64,000 bases of DNA, from contig OZ025220.1 of the NCBI GenBank assembly GCA_964019055.1, forward strand, positions 9,503,147-9,567,146, read 5' to 3'. The DNA comes from Anthopleura xanthogrammica (Eukaryota; Cnidaria; Anthozoa; Actiniaria; Actiniidae). The position numbers were made by a program, and so were the translations under genes. The notes beneath the pieces are model-generated. The model saw nothing but the letters and a program-made list of their open reading frames with translations. It did not search any database and was not told the origin of the DNA. Positions 38,082 through 49,500 of this stretch are shown in pieces. Each line of letters opens with the position of its first letter. Position 1 is the first letter of the stretch.

Positions 38082-40565
38082 TTACCCATACCTATACCTA
38101 TATCTATCTATATCTATATCTATCTCTAACCCTAACCCTATCTTTATAATTTATCATCATTGTCATAAGAACCCTTGCATGCAATTGAGTGTATTTCAAA
38201 GCAATTTTGATACCCGAAATAATGACATATTTTACCTGTACCACCGCAAAGAGCGGGGGGTTCATCGGACCCGTCACCGCAGTCATTCACCCCGTCGCAT
38301 AGCCTACTGCTTGATATGCAGTAATTATTGCTACACCTGAACGATAGAGCATAAGAGCAGCCTTAAAAAAGAAGTATAAAACGAGTTTTAATAACTTAGT
38401 ACTTATATTACGTTCACGATTCTATCATTGTTTAGGGGAGTGAGGAGGCGTAAAACGCTCGTCTTTCATCATTGTGGTACGGGGTTCGATTTCCAGTCGA
38501 CCACACCGCAGACCGCCGTGTAACGCAGGCACAAGACGCCCCACGTAAGCTGAATTGGTTCATTTGTTCTTTTCCTTACTCTAGATCTAGGTAAAGTACC
38601 CATATTTAACGTCAGTAGTTCCTTCAGTTGGAATTCATTCCAACTGCTATCAATGGAACTGAAGCCGACGGTGCGCATATTACTTCCTCTCTCCATCAGT
38701 GCTCTGTTTTAAGAGTATTCAAAGCTGAAGCTACACGGATTAGAGAGAAGTCGAAACAGACGTGGAGATCCGGAGGATCGAACCGTGGACCTCTAGCTCT
38801 GAAGGCATTGATCGTGAGAGGCGCCACTGCTGTATTTGCGATAGTGAAAAGCACAAAAAAATGTTTTTTCCAATGACCGTGTTTACAAATGTTTCTTGGG
38901 GATTTTATCTGTTAAATCCAAAGCATTTTACAATGCAAAACCTTTATATAATGTATCGACACAAAACTCCTAACTATGATAATCATTATTAGTGTTATTT
39001 ATTATCTCAATACTCACGTGAACGGCAGTTTCTTTCATCCTCTCCATTAGTACATTGGGTTGAACCGTCACATATGTATCTACTTCGTATGCATTGGGAA
39101 TTACTGGCACACATAGAATCCCCAGGTACAAATGTTGGTGGCTGCTGCCAACTCTATAAAGTAGCCATGAAACTATATATTAAATATAGGTTTGATATGG
39201 CTGTACTTGATTAATATGGTAACACAGTTTTCATCAAAAAGCCTGAAAGTCGTTTTAACCACCCCCACCCCGTTGACTCAAATAGTTGAGTATCGGACTT
39301 GAATTCGGGAGGTCGTGGTTCGAGTCCCGGCCGTACCAAAACTCAGTGTCTTAAAATAACTGAGTAAAAGATATTTTAAGGTACTGAGTGTTGGTACGGC
39401 CGGGACTCGAACCACAACCTCCCGAATTCAAGTCCGATGCTCAACCAACTGAGGCAACAGAGGGATGTAAAAGAAACACTGATAATCCAAGCGAATTGGG
39501 GAAACGGGTCAACTACATGGCTCATTCAGTCGTGTTACATCTAAAGAAGATCTGAAAACTTCTCAATGAACATGAAGTAGGTGACATTGTGACCTTGGTA
39601 AGATTGAGTTTGTTCTTGCGGCATTTCGAAATTAAAAGTGTCATGCAGTCAATCCAAGACTAAAGGAATGATGAAATGAACGCTGAATAGAATGAATAAG
39701 ATAACAAGAAGTTTAGATATTATTGTATGGTGATATTTCGGATAGTCTCCACCATCCATCATTAGTTTATTAGCTTATTCAGTTCACAACTAAAGGAAAG
39801 AAGTGTCCCAAGGGCATAATCAAGACTAAAACGAAGATCAGTTAATTCTATAAAGATTTTTCTTACTTTTTTTCATGACGGGATTCGTTGTCCAAAGAAA
39901 ATAAAAATAAAAATATCTGTCAGTTGTTTGTACTAATATGCTGTAATGTCGCAGATGATCAAGCTTGGATGTTGGAAGATGACTAATGATCTATATACTA
40001 ACTCGCTAACATAACTCAATTCTTAGCATCAGTTTCCTTTATATACGATGATAGAGAAAGATCTCTCTTTGGAACGAATAAAATCGCAATAATCAACTCG
40101 GTATTCTTGGATGTTTCACTTTAAATTTGGCAAGTACTAGTTCAATTTAAGGAGCGAGAAAAACCAAAATATTTTCGAGATATAATCGTATTATCTATTC
40201 TGAGTCATTTCCTTGCTTCCTCCTTGAAAAGCCGTAAACTTTGTTACACAAATATGCATGTCTAAACATGTTCGTGCGCATTGTTAATTAGCACCAAAAG
40301 CTTGTAAGTACTTTTGAATTAAAATTCCATTCCTTTTTCATGTAGAATAGCAATGTTTTGGAAAACTTTTAGGTTGAATTCTGTGATATCTCGCCGCGGC
40401 ACGTCGAGAAAAACAACATCAATCCGAAAGTTTCCTGGTTCCACACTTTCACAGACGAATCAAAAATGCTTAACACGGAACTACTAGCTGAAGAGAAGGC
40501 CAGGACTTACCGAAGAACGGAGCTACAAGAAGAAGTAGCAAGAAGATGAAGCTAATTTTAGCCAT
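30648..40565 (-). CDS. Receptor gene A: signal, LDLa x2, SRCR x1, LU x3, GPI-type end
   Basis: Eleven exons read right to left: signal 40511-40565; LDLa1 39018-39153; LDLa2 38236-38361; SRCR 36628-36945; linkers 36540-36563 and 34735-34752; LU1 33722-33924 and 33151-33202; LU2 32311-32507 and 31484-31547; LU3 30648-31012. Module borders are phase 1 and each LU1/LU2 is split at phase 0. LDLa1 is 136 bp instead of a multiple of three and hits a stop, so inclusion breaks the protein. Skipping it leaves 1422 bp, 473 residues. Only one signal exon lies in the unit, which supports one gene rather than several. The protein should be secreted and cell-surface anchored. The assembled model is inference from splice sites and phases. 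Confidence 0.75.
31214..31470. repeat. (CAGA)n microsatellite
   Basis: CAGA and CAGG units in the intron before the terminal exon of gene A. The matching intron of gene B has the same repeat at 43735-43905. Confidence 0.92.
31484..31547 (-). CDS. Gene A LU2, second half
   Basis: 64 bp, phase 0 to 1, with [20 protein letters not shown] giving the closing CC-x4-CN of an LU domain. Acceptor TTTTTAAG, donor GTAAGT. Confidence 0.85.
32311..32507 (-). CDS. Gene A LU2, first half
   Basis: 197 bp, phase 1 to 0. Encodes [20 protein letters not shown], then [15 protein letters not shown] and [16 protein letters not shown]. Donor GTGAGT, acceptor AAATATAG. Very like the matching exons of genes B and C. 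Confidence 0.88.
32535..32610 (+). mobile_element. tRNA-derived SINE head
   Basis: ATGGTTGTGCACTCGCCTTT is followed by the B-box-like CTCAGGTTCAATTCCTGGAC. A close copy is at 45333-45400 and a minus-strand one at 45845-45915, so this is a SINE family rather than a tRNA gene. Confidence 0.6.
32622..32977. mobile_element. Two abutting MITE fragments
   Basis: 32622-32868 matches the MITE at 34446-34668 (AAAAGCTCACGGCACGAACG). 32871-32977 is a left-truncated TAGACCCCTT-type MITE ending TGCTGCAAGGGGTCTA. Confidence 0.6.
33151..33202 (-). CDS. Gene A LU1, second half
   Basis: 52 bp, phase 0 to 1, [17 protein letters not shown]. Donor GTAAGT, acceptor TTCTAAAG. Confidence 0.83.
33722..33924 (-). 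CDS. Gene A LU1, first half
   Basis: 203 bp, phase 1 to 0. [17 protein letters not shown], then [11 protein letters not shown] and [16 protein letters not shown]. Donor GTAAGT, acceptor GATATAG. Confidence 0.87.
34036..34360. repeat. Degenerate pentamer array (TGTAA/CGTAA)
   Basis: About 65 units of TAATG, TAACG and TGATG variants in the intron between LU1 and the small linker exon of gene A. Confidence 0.9.
34446..34668. mobile_element. MITE with CGTATGACTGTGAAAAG ends
   Basis: Left AATTTCGTATGACTGTGAAA is mirrored by TTTTCACAGTCATACGAAAA. A partial copy is at 32622-32868. Confidence 0.75.
34735..34752 (-). CDS. Gene A candidate 18-bp linker microexon
   Basis: Between acceptor TTATCTTAG and donor GTAAGT, phase 1-1, encoding TQVPA flanked by split Gly codons. 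The size makes it uncertain; no counterpart was found in B or C. Confidence 0.4.
35130..35381. repeat. Inverted repeat of about 90 bp
   Basis: The segment with GGGGGTCCAGGGCGATATTA and ATACTAGTGAAATGAAATG is reversed at 35289-35381. A tRNA-like sequence starts 46 bp to the right. Confidence 0.8.
35427..35498 (+). tRNA. tRNA-like sequence, anticodon AGT (Thr) or SINE head
   Basis: GTCCTTG pairs with CAAGGGT as a 7-bp acceptor. GTGT/ACAC forms the D stem, TCGGA/ACCGA an anticodon stem with one A-A mismatch around CTAGTAT, and GTGGG/CCTGC the T stem with TTCGAGT. A and B boxes are good. No CCA is encoded, and T-rich text follows. It could be a genuine tRNA-Thr, a pseudogene or a SINE head. Confidence 0.45.
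35972..36060. repeat. Perfect 40-bp-arm palindrome
   Basis: Arms 35973-36012 and 36021-36060 are exact reverse complements (GTTATATACCTTATACCTCG at the left tip) with an 8-base loop. Probably a MITE. Confidence 0.9.
36540..36563 (-). CDS. Gene A Ser/Pro linker exon
   Basis: 24 bp, phase 1-1, encoding SPLPSPT between split codons, with acceptor TGATTATAG and donor GTAATT. Gene B has the same exon, longer, at 47804-47842. Confidence 0.65.
36628..36945 (-). CDS. Gene A SRCR domain exon
   Basis: 318 bp, phase 1-1, 106 codons. [70 protein letters not shown]. Six cysteines. Acceptor TTACATGCAG, donor GTATGT. SRCR domains act in ligand and pathogen-pattern binding on secreted and surface proteins. 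Confidence 0.93.
37110..37240. repeat. (CACACC)n array upstream of the gene A SRCR exon
   Basis: CACACC with some CCACAT units lies 165 bp upstream of the SRCR exon. The matching introns of gene B carry much larger (CCACAT)n arrays. Confidence 0.93.
37465..37672. repeat. Foldback element with about 95-bp arms
   Basis: TACAGCGATATGCAGAAATT at the left is mirrored by ATTTCTGCATATCGCTGTA at the right. The arms are nearly complementary throughout. Confidence 0.88.
37673..38140. repeat. (CTATAT)n then (CCCATA)n arrays
   Basis: CTATAT units to about 37985, CCCATA units at 37998-38085, then mixed units ending with two CCCTAA. Intron between SRCR and LDLa2 of gene A. Confidence 0.95.
38236..38361 (-). 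CDS. Gene A LDLa2 exon
   Basis: 126 bp, phase 1-1. [20 protein letters not shown] then [12 protein letters not shown] shows the six-Cys LDLa pattern and the acidic Ca-binding DGSDE. Donor GTAAAA, acceptor TTTTTTAAG. Confidence 0.92.
38440..38830 (-). mobile_element. tRNA-derived SINE in the LDLa1-LDLa2 intron of gene A
   Basis: Shares GTAAAACGCTCGTCTTTCA, CACACCGCAGACCGCCGTG and CTCTAGATCTAGGTAAAGTA with 51310-51690 in the same intron of gene B. The insertion therefore predates the gene duplication. The tRNA-like head (GGATCGAACCGTGGACC on the plus strand) is at the right end. Confidence 0.75.
39018..39153 (-). CDS. Gene A LDLa1 exon, frameshifted
   Basis: 136 bp. In the phase 1 frame required by the signal exon it reads [11 protein letters not shown] and stops. 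Compared with gene B's intact 138-bp exon it lacks a TA pair in the CACACATA run. The rest of the LDLa pattern ([18 protein letters not shown]) is kept in the shifted frame. Confidence 0.85.
39272..39462. mobile_element. Head-out inverted pair of tRNA-like SINE ends
   Basis: The block TTGAATTCGGGAGGTCGTGG then TTCGAGTCCCGGCCGTACC is repeated in reverse, meeting near 39365. Both contain a B box (GGTTCGAGTCC). Confidence 0.8.
40511..40565 (-). CDS. Gene A signal-peptide exon
   Basis: ATG to donor GTAAGT, phase 1 end, encoding [18 protein letters not shown]. Genes B and C start with near-identical exons. Confidence 0.85.
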
Positions 40566-41960
40566 CTTAGCAGAACGTTTTCAAGATTCTTTTACAAGAA
40601 AGCGTGTGACCTCGCTTGAAATTCAAGACATGCAAGTCGATGTTATTCAACTAGACGCTCTGTGAGCGTTCACTGGGTTGCCTGTGCAAGAGCTCGCCCA
40701 CTCGCCAATCCTATATACTCTTTATTATTTCACACGAAAGTGTTCCTTTTGGGTTCAAAGTCCCCCTTTATTAAAAACATTTTAAATTCTAGTAAGACAT
40801 TCGTGTTGCGTTACTGACTCATCAACGCGTACTAGGTTTCTACTTGACCTACTAGAGTATCGTGATCTTTCAAGACTAGCTGATGAAATAAACATATCTA
40901 TTTCAGTATCGAAACTGTTCACTGCAAAACAAACGTTTTATCAATGTAAATACCCTTAGCCAAAATGTGTTTAACTGGTAATTTGTTTTCCCCTCAGTTT
41001 TTGTTTTCTGTATTTTCATAAATGGAAAAATTCAACAAGGAGTCTTGGCAGTTCGCTTTCTTGTAGATCACTATCAGCTCGTCTGACTTCTACAAGTTCT
41101 TGGAGTCAGCTTTCATCAAAGCTTTGTTTTTCACTCGTTTTTTAGTTTGTCTCAGTATATTTTTTGTATCTGAGATCTGGTAAGATCTAGTTTGATCATA
41201 GCTAGATAGTTCATAGATTCTCTTAGTCTATTTTGACTAGTTTGTCTAGTTCAACGATTCTCATAGTTTGCTCATAGATTCTCAAAGATAGCTCATAGAT
41301 ACTCAGACTTCTCTCTTTAAGTACGTGGACGAACCACGTACGGCGTGTGCGTTTGTAAGTAGTTTAAGCATACCGTTAAAAAAGCTAAAGACAATGGTAG
41401 GCCACATGCCTACAGGCAACATACCTCACGAACCTTGAACGAATGAATTAATGGCGACCAAACACCGAAAGCTATAAATATCTCGTGCTCGATATCATGT
41501 GCAAATTCTATTAAATTGTCGACACAACACAACTTCATTGGACAGACTATTGCTATGGTTACAAGTTCTCGACCAATCATGACGTGTGACGTCACAATAG
41601 ACATTATGGTCTATCATCACCATCATCATGATGTACCACCACCACCATCATCATCATCATCAGTAGAACAACGACTTTTGAACAGAAAGTGCCCATCGCC
41701 TATATTATTTCAGGATATTTTTCAAAACATAAGTTAATATAAGACGCTGAGAAAACATTCTTTGATTCTTCTTTGTCTTTGTATTTTTGTCTAGTGGATT
41801 AAGACGACGACGAAAAAGAAGAGGAAGAAAATTATGACGAAGAAGAAAAAGATGAATAAAAAAAAGAAGGAAGATGATTAAGTTCTAAGTATGGAAGATG
41901 ATAATGCTAGCACCAGGTAAAACTTGCATCTTACATGATAGTGGTACATGATAATGATGA
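40566..41960. other. Intergenic between genes A and B
   Basis: The first few dozen bases match the promoters of genes B and C, then diverge. From about 41740 the text (TTTTTGTCTAGTGGATTAAG and an A/G-rich GACGAAGAAG block) matches 27780-27990 and 56380-56550. No coding exon is seen. Confidence 0.6.
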
Positions 41961-41967
41961 TATATAA

Positions 41968-43210
41968 AGCTCAATTTGGAGGACAAAACAATAGGTTCCA
42001 ATTCTCAGGGGATTAAAATTCTTTTCTTCTGTCCTCCAAATTGAGCTTCTTTGACGTCACGTGAAAGAGGTCTATAACTGACATATGGTAAGAGATAATT
42101 TTGTTTTCAAGAAACTTTTTAATATCAGCCTTAGGGAAAAAACATTCTGCACTAACACAAGGGTTCTACACACGATAAACAAAATACTATCTGCATTTCT
42201 GCAAAAAAGGGTCGCTACCTGGTTCTACTCACTTCAAAACTAACACAAATGGAAAATCCGTGGAGATATCTTGTCTATCTTAGACATCAATCATTATTAT
42301 TCTAAACTATTACAACATATTTAATTTTTATAATGAGCACGCCCTGGCATGCAGCAGTGCTATCAAAATCCTACAAATTATTTGTGTTAACGTCTAACGT
42401 CATTTTAAACTCAATTTTGTGATGTCATCGAGTTGGCAATGTACAGTACTTTTCAATCTTCTTGAATACAAAAAATACAAAAAAATTGTTGCTAAACATA
42501 TACGGTGAACCGATTAGCTGTTCAGAGGTTGAAGGAAAACTGGATCGACTTGGCACAGTGTATTGCTGGTTTGCAATCACTCTCAAGAGAATAAAATAAC
42601 AAAACCCATGGCCGCCATGTTGGATGATATAACAAAAGAATTCATTGAAAATCTTTTGTTAAATTCATCCAACATGGCGGCTATGACGTCACGTGCAAAC
42701 GAAGAATATTGGGACAGTATTTTAGGAGATACCATCTTGGAAACATGCCTCCAAAAACAGTTCCACAATGCACTGCAATGCCTGACCCAGTTTTTTCCTC
42801 AACTCCGGAACGGCTTATGGGGCACTTTAGCTAATAAGCCAAATCAGAGTTTCAGAACGACAAAAGAAATTTGGGATAAAAAAATGAAAGTCATTTTTAA
42901 CTGTTATTACAATTGAGCCCACAATGGAATATTCTTTTGTTTAAGAATCATACAAGTGAGGCTATCAGGTTGATGCAATGCTTGTTGTCTCAATTGCATC
43001 CCATCTGTATGCATCCGTAATAACTGCTATTCTAGTTCGAGACTGAGGCCAATCAAAGAAAACTACAAGTTTGTTAGAAATGTAAATCTGGGAATACACT
43101 TATTTCAAAAAAAGATTGTGGGAGCCAAAGGAGATTATCGGTCATCCCAAGATCCAAGAATAGCTGGGATTCACAGCTGGGTATCCAAAGACAAGAAATG
43201 TAACAGCGCA
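41968..43210. repeat. 3' flank of gene B with nested MITEs
   Basis: A TAGACC-type MITE lies at 41968-42074, then a duplicated flank (42060-42450). A TTCAGAGGTTGAAGG-ended palindrome at about 42515-42830 is itself interrupted by another MITE at 42565-42710 (CCGCCATGTTGGATGA arms). The 117-codon frame here is not a gene. Confidence 0.7.
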
Positions 43211-43212
43211 TG

Positions 43213-43520
43213 TCACGAGTACCACAACGCTGAACCGCTGAATTGAACCTGCAGCTTGCAGCTTCCAGAACCCGTACAGCAATACACATTGCACTTATTC
43301 TTCAAGCTGCTGCTGCAGTAGGTGGTTCGCAGTTGACTGCAGGAAGTCGAACCCTTTGTACAGCCTTTCTTGTAAACACTGACTTCTGCATAAGACGAGA
43401 ACATCTTGTAGTCCAGTTTGTAACAGGAAGCTGATGTAGAACTGCATTTTGTTAGTTTAGCTTTATTGTCACAGTCTTCGTACGATGAAGTCGAGCTACA
43501 AGTGTAGCAACTGGGATAGG
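43213..43520 (-). CDS. Gene B terminal LU3 exon, frameshifted at its end
   Basis: Matches gene A through [27 protein letters not shown] and NVYCC, then reads [20 protein letters not shown] and stops. The sequence for a hydrophobic tail is still present downstream in another frame. A small duplication around CAGCTTGCAGCTTCCAG (plus strand) explains the shift. Confidence 0.87.
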
Positions 43521-46500
43521 CTAAATAAGATATTCATAAGAGTTAGAGAAAATTTATACCTGTAAAAAATCACTGACTTGCCCTGTGGTACCGTTACCGT
43601 GTCTGAACGTTGTCAAGGGTTGAGTAGCGATGTAGTGTGTTGTGATTGGTTCAAAGAATGTCGTCAATTCCGTTACCGCGTCCGAGCAATAAACTCTCGA
43701 GCTGTGATTGGTCTAGGATTTCGAAAAGACATCAGGCAGGCAGAACAGACAGACAGACAGACATGATAACAGGCAGACCCAGACAGAGAGACAAAGAGAC
43801 ACAAACAAATAGACAGACAGATGGACAGACAGACAAATTGATAGGCAGACACAGACAAATTGGCAGGCAGGCACAGACAGACAGACAGATAGACATACAG
43901 ACACACAAGTCAAAACTTACATGAGCCTCCACTACTATAGCCGAGCTCGAGGTTGCACAAGGGTGTAGTGCAGCATGTCATTTGACAGTTTCTCTTTAAA
44001 ACAACAAAAAAGAGCTAAGTATTTCTCTTCCTAAATCACGATATAGCTTAGTATCACGATTTTCCTATAAGTTTGATCGTGAGAGAGCTACCAATATAAA
44101 CCAGTATTGTCGGCTCAGAATTACCGGGCGATAGGAGAATCACGATATAAAACTTATTGCGATTTTGAGCCTCCAATACGGGTTATATTGACGGCGTTGA
44201 AAGAAAATATATTCCAATCGCGACTAGGGCTAATCCGGGAATATATTTTCTCCCAACTAGCTGCCAATATACACCCGTATTGGCGACTCAAAATTGCAAT
44301 AAGTTATAGTAACTATGTATATGATAATTTCAATAAAGTTAGCCACCTGAAAAGCTAGAACTGAGTTGAGACCAACAAGGATTATGGGTAGATACAGTTT
44401 ATGTGCAGGTTTCAACCGCTTGATAACTATTGATGGACTTGAGATCTCTTACCAGTTACAGTTCCACCTCCTGTGAGCGTCCACAAGCTACAATTCTCAT
44501 CAAAAAGCTATGGTGTGAAATATTTTCCATGATCCTTTGCGGTCTCAACTTTGTAGATTTTGGTGACTAACTTTATTGAAATAAAGATGGAGAGAGGGGG
44601 TGAAGTGCGCACCGTTGGCTCCCATTGACAGCAGTTGAATAGTCCCTTTCACAGTTCCCTGCGCCATCTTGAAAGGTAGCAGTGTCTTTTCATCAAAGCG
44701 AGACCAAAGGTGAGCTTGCAATGATAGAGACCCTTTTTTAACACCTTGGACAATAGACCATGCGCGAGCGCTTTCAAAAATATCGCAGGCGCAGACATGA
44801 TCTCGAGGCATTTTCGGGCAGCGTCAATAGCGCGCGGGATCTTGCCCGAAAATGCCTCTTTTTCATGTCATGTCTCGCGCATCTCGAAAATGGTCTATTA
44901 GTCGCATGTCACCCATTGCTAGCTCACCGTTCGTGTCGCTTCGATGCAGGGAACTGTGAAAGGGACTATTTCAACTGAAAGAACTACCGACATTAAATAT
45001 ACTATAGGTACTTTACCTTTTTTTAACTAAGAGCATCGATAAAAGTCGTTCTATTTATTGAATGTATAATGTACTTTCACATCACCGAATTACTCACCAA
45101 ATGCCTACAAGCAGCCGTTTTATCGGCAGTAGAACAAGTTGATCTGCATCCGGCTTCCGTAACACGTTTCGTTGAGCCCCCAGTAGTTTTGTCATAAGTC
45201 TTTCTGTAACAGTAACTACGTTTATAGTAAGATGGGCAGTTCCTATTTAAGCAGTAACTGAACAATGAACTGCAGCAGTAGCATGGTATTGGAGGACCTA
45301 TATTGCAAAACATTAGGGAATTAAGTTCGAATATGGTAGTGTATTCGCCTCTCACCTCTGGGGTCTCAGGTTCGATTCCTGGACTTGGTATCACGTGTGA
45401 GTTCTTAAGGTTGATTCGATTCGAGCGTTCGTAAAACCCAGCACGCAAAACTAATCTGCTACTGAGCTACTAACCTTGACAGGCCAGAGGTTTTTACAAG
45501 GTTCGTCAATATTTGAAAGTTTTTTCAGTAACATCAAGCCTTACACCTACGGTATGCTAACCAAAAAGGGTAAGAGAATAGACCCCTTGCAGCACTACGG
45601 AATGCAGCTCAATTTGGAGGGCAAAAAAGAAGTTTAATCTCCTGAGCCAACTGGAACCTATTGTTTTAGCTGCATTCCGTAGTGCTGCAAGGGGTCTATT
45701 TGGCAAGCAGCCTATTCTTGGGTTGCGCGTTACGTCGCTACCCGATGCAAACAACTCTGCCCCAATTTGATATTTAGTCCAGGAATCGACTATATGAGAC
45801 CCAAGCGGTAGGACACAATTAACTCTGCTCCAATGTGAAGCTGAGTTTAGGAATTGAACCTGAGTTCCCAAGAAAGGTGAGAGGCAAGTGCACTACCACT
45901 ACAGTACCCTTGATTCCCATATTCTCAACAAACCTTTGTGGTCCCTGATCTAGCTTATATACCTTGTCACACAATCCTGCAAACGCTGAATAAATGGCAG
46001 TAAATTTACGACCTATAGAGGCTTTGCACCATCTTGTGATGGCACAACAATAGTCTTTTTCCCCTGGGAGACTGAATTCTTTCCGTATAAATATGATTAG
46101 ATTCACATGTTCATCACTGGCACTGGCACCCATAAAACTACCAATGACCCCCTCCTAGGACTCTCCTCTTTTTTATTATTATTTATATCTCTTTTACTTT
46201 CACTTACTTTCAGCACTGCCATATCCGTCCCTTGGGTCGTTGCAGTTGTTTGTTGAACAGCAATGACGTCTGCAGTTTTTCTGTAAGCAATTGATTTAAT
46301 ACTTTAGATTCATTGATGGACCTCTTTTCATCACCACGTCACCATCACATCACCTTAGGTAGGATGACGTGACGCAATCATCACTTCACATAACGTGATC
46401 ATGACGTTACGGCTACATCACCTTACATGACATATATATCTTCTTGACTTGACCAGCTCATCATGGCGTCATGACATGACTTTATCTTGACTTAACGTGA

Positions 46501-49500
46501 CCATGTCGTAATCAAAAAATTACATGACATGACATGATCCGTATGACCTGACATGACATTTCGGCCGAAATACTAATTTGTAATCTTACCGTGCTTCCAC
46601 AAAAGTCTTGTATTGGGATAGAACAAAGTAATCCATAATTATCACAAACTGCTGATTCAATTTCTGTTTCCTGTCCTCCAGTCGTCGTGGTTCTCTTGTA
46701 TTTTATGCAATTCCTAACACCTGAAGGACACTGATGTGATGTAGAGTTTCGGCAGCTGGATGAATTATGACACAGGTAGCAGGTAATAAGACGAGTTTGA
46801 GCTGAGGAATAAAACTTTGAACGCTTTTTAAGGTATAAGGATATGTTTAGGACGGGCTTTACAATATCTTGCCATAAAAGTATACATTTTCTGAAAGCTA
46901 AATAAATTTTGTTTTCGAATATCTTCGAATATGTTTTGGAACACAAAAAAGTCAATGGGTTCAAAGTGCACTTCATTTGACATCTTCCCGCCAGAATTAC
47001 CGCTATTTCGATCAAAAGTACATTAGCATACCCTGTGGATAATGAGCTTAAAAACGATGTCTCAGATTTCTGATATTATTTTAGATCGCGCGCAATGACA
47101 CTGTAAATCCGGATGTTTGAATTTTCGATGATCGTGATTACAAATTAGATAAAAATCCAAAACTCTGAGACACCGTTTTTTAGATCACATGATTTATCAT
47201 AATCCAAAGTTTCAGTTCGATCCGAATGAGCTACAATGCTTTAAAAAAGATATTTTGTTGACTCAAAAACCACGGAGAAACGCAAAAACTTTTTTTGTTT
47301 CGCAACCCAGAAAATTCTAAATTGATTTTTGAAAACTATGTTTATTTAGCTTTCAGAAAGTGTATATTTTTACATAATATTAAAAAGTCAGCGAGCAATT
47401 TGGCTCGCGCGTTAAGTAATCTCGAAGCTAAGGCATACCTTAAGCAAAATAATATTAACTTTTGTGAATTATTGCCCAATATAGATCTAGACATTTTCGG
47501 CTTGGGTGTAATGCTTTCCATTTCAGACCACTTGTCGTTCTCTAAAGTATCATTTCATTGTTTGACGGTTGCGCATGAGAAGACATGAATATGGGTACAA
47601 TTGAAACAAAGAATCTTATTCTCAACAGAATGACACGTGGTCTGAAATGGGAAAACATCATGTCTTAGCTATAAAAGAGGTCTGTTGACCCGCTCCCATG
47701 ACCGCCAGGCAATTTTTTCGACAGCGGTCATCACATCTCGGAATCAAACTATTTGAAACTTGGTACGAGCGTTCAGAACAAATTCGGTGAGTCTATGACT
47801 TACTTGTGGGTGAGGGACCTGTCGGTGAGGGAAGTGGACTTCCTATAATAGAAGTGAAAAACAAAACATGCATGAATATCCATATATGGCAAAGGGACAA
47901 TTTGTTGTATTTTTAAATAAGAACAGTACATACCGACACACACCACAGCAGCATCTTCACTATGAGTGCAATCATGATTTTTCCACCCTCTAGATGAACA
48001 TTTTGACAATGTTAACTCTGAGCCAGTACATTGCACTTCGTCGAGCATAATAGGTCCCGTTCCTTGGCCAAATCTTGCCGAACCTACAGCTTGTGAAGCG
48101 CGCAGAAAGCCAAGTTGGCGACAAACGACGTTGGCATCGTTTATATCCCATCCGTCATCACAGACCGTGCCCCATGTACGATCCGGGGAATAATAGATTT
48201 CTACCCGCCCTTCGTTTGACGAACTTCCTCCCACGAGCCTCACATGGAGTCCTGCATGTAAGTATAATAGAAAATTTATTATAAAATATAAAATATTTTT
48301 ATTATTTGTTATCAATATATTACGTATTATAAAAAGGATTGTATCTATATCCACATCCAAATCCATACTCCACATCCACATCCACATCCACATCCACATC
48401 CACATCCACATCCACATCCACATCCACATCCACATCCACATCCACATCCACATCCACATCCACATCCACATCCACATCCACATCCACATCCACATCCACA
48501 TCCACATCCACATCCACATCCACATCCACATCCACATCCACATCCACATCCACATCCATACTCCACATCCATACTCCACATCCACCTCCACATCCACCTC
48601 CACATCCACATCCATACTCCACATCCACATCCACATCCATACTCCACATCCACATCCACATCCACATCCACATCCATACTCTACATCCACATCCACATCC
48701 ACATCCACATTCACATCCACATCCACATCCACATCCATACTCCACATCCACCTCCACATCCACATCCATACTCCACATCCACATCCACATCCATACTCCA
48801 CACCCACATCCACATCCACATCCATACTCCACATCCACATCCACATCCACATCCATACTCCACATCCACATCCACATCCACATCCACATCCACATCCACA
48901 TCCACATCCATACTCCACATCCACATCCATACTCCACACCCACATCCACATCCACATCCATACTCCACATCCACATCCACATCCACATCCACATCCACAT
49001 CCACATCCACATCCATACTCCACATCCACACCACATCCACATCCATACTCCACATCCACATCCACATCCACATCCACATCCACATCCACATCCACATCCA
49101 CATCCATGCTCCACATCCATGCTCCACATCCACATAAAAGGGAAAAAGCAAATCTGGTTTTATTTTTAAATAAACACAGTACATACCGAAACACACCACA
49201 CCAGCATCTTCACTATGAGTGCAATCATGATTTTTCCACCCTCTAGATGAACATTTTGACAATGTTAACTCTGAGCCAGTACATCGTACATCGTCGAGTA
49301 GAATAGGTCCCGTACCTCGGCCAAATCTTGCCTTAACTACAGCTTGTGTAGCGGAGGACAAACCAAGTTGACGACAAACGACGTTGGCATCGTTTATATC
49401 CCATCCGTCATCACAGACCGTACCCCATGTACGATCCGGGGAATAATAGATTTCTACGCACCCTTCGTTTGACGAACGTCCTCCCACGAGCCTCACTTGG

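Noticed and set aside
38120..38142. Interstitial telomere repeat
   Set aside because: Only two CCCTAA units at the end of a related hexamer microsatellite.
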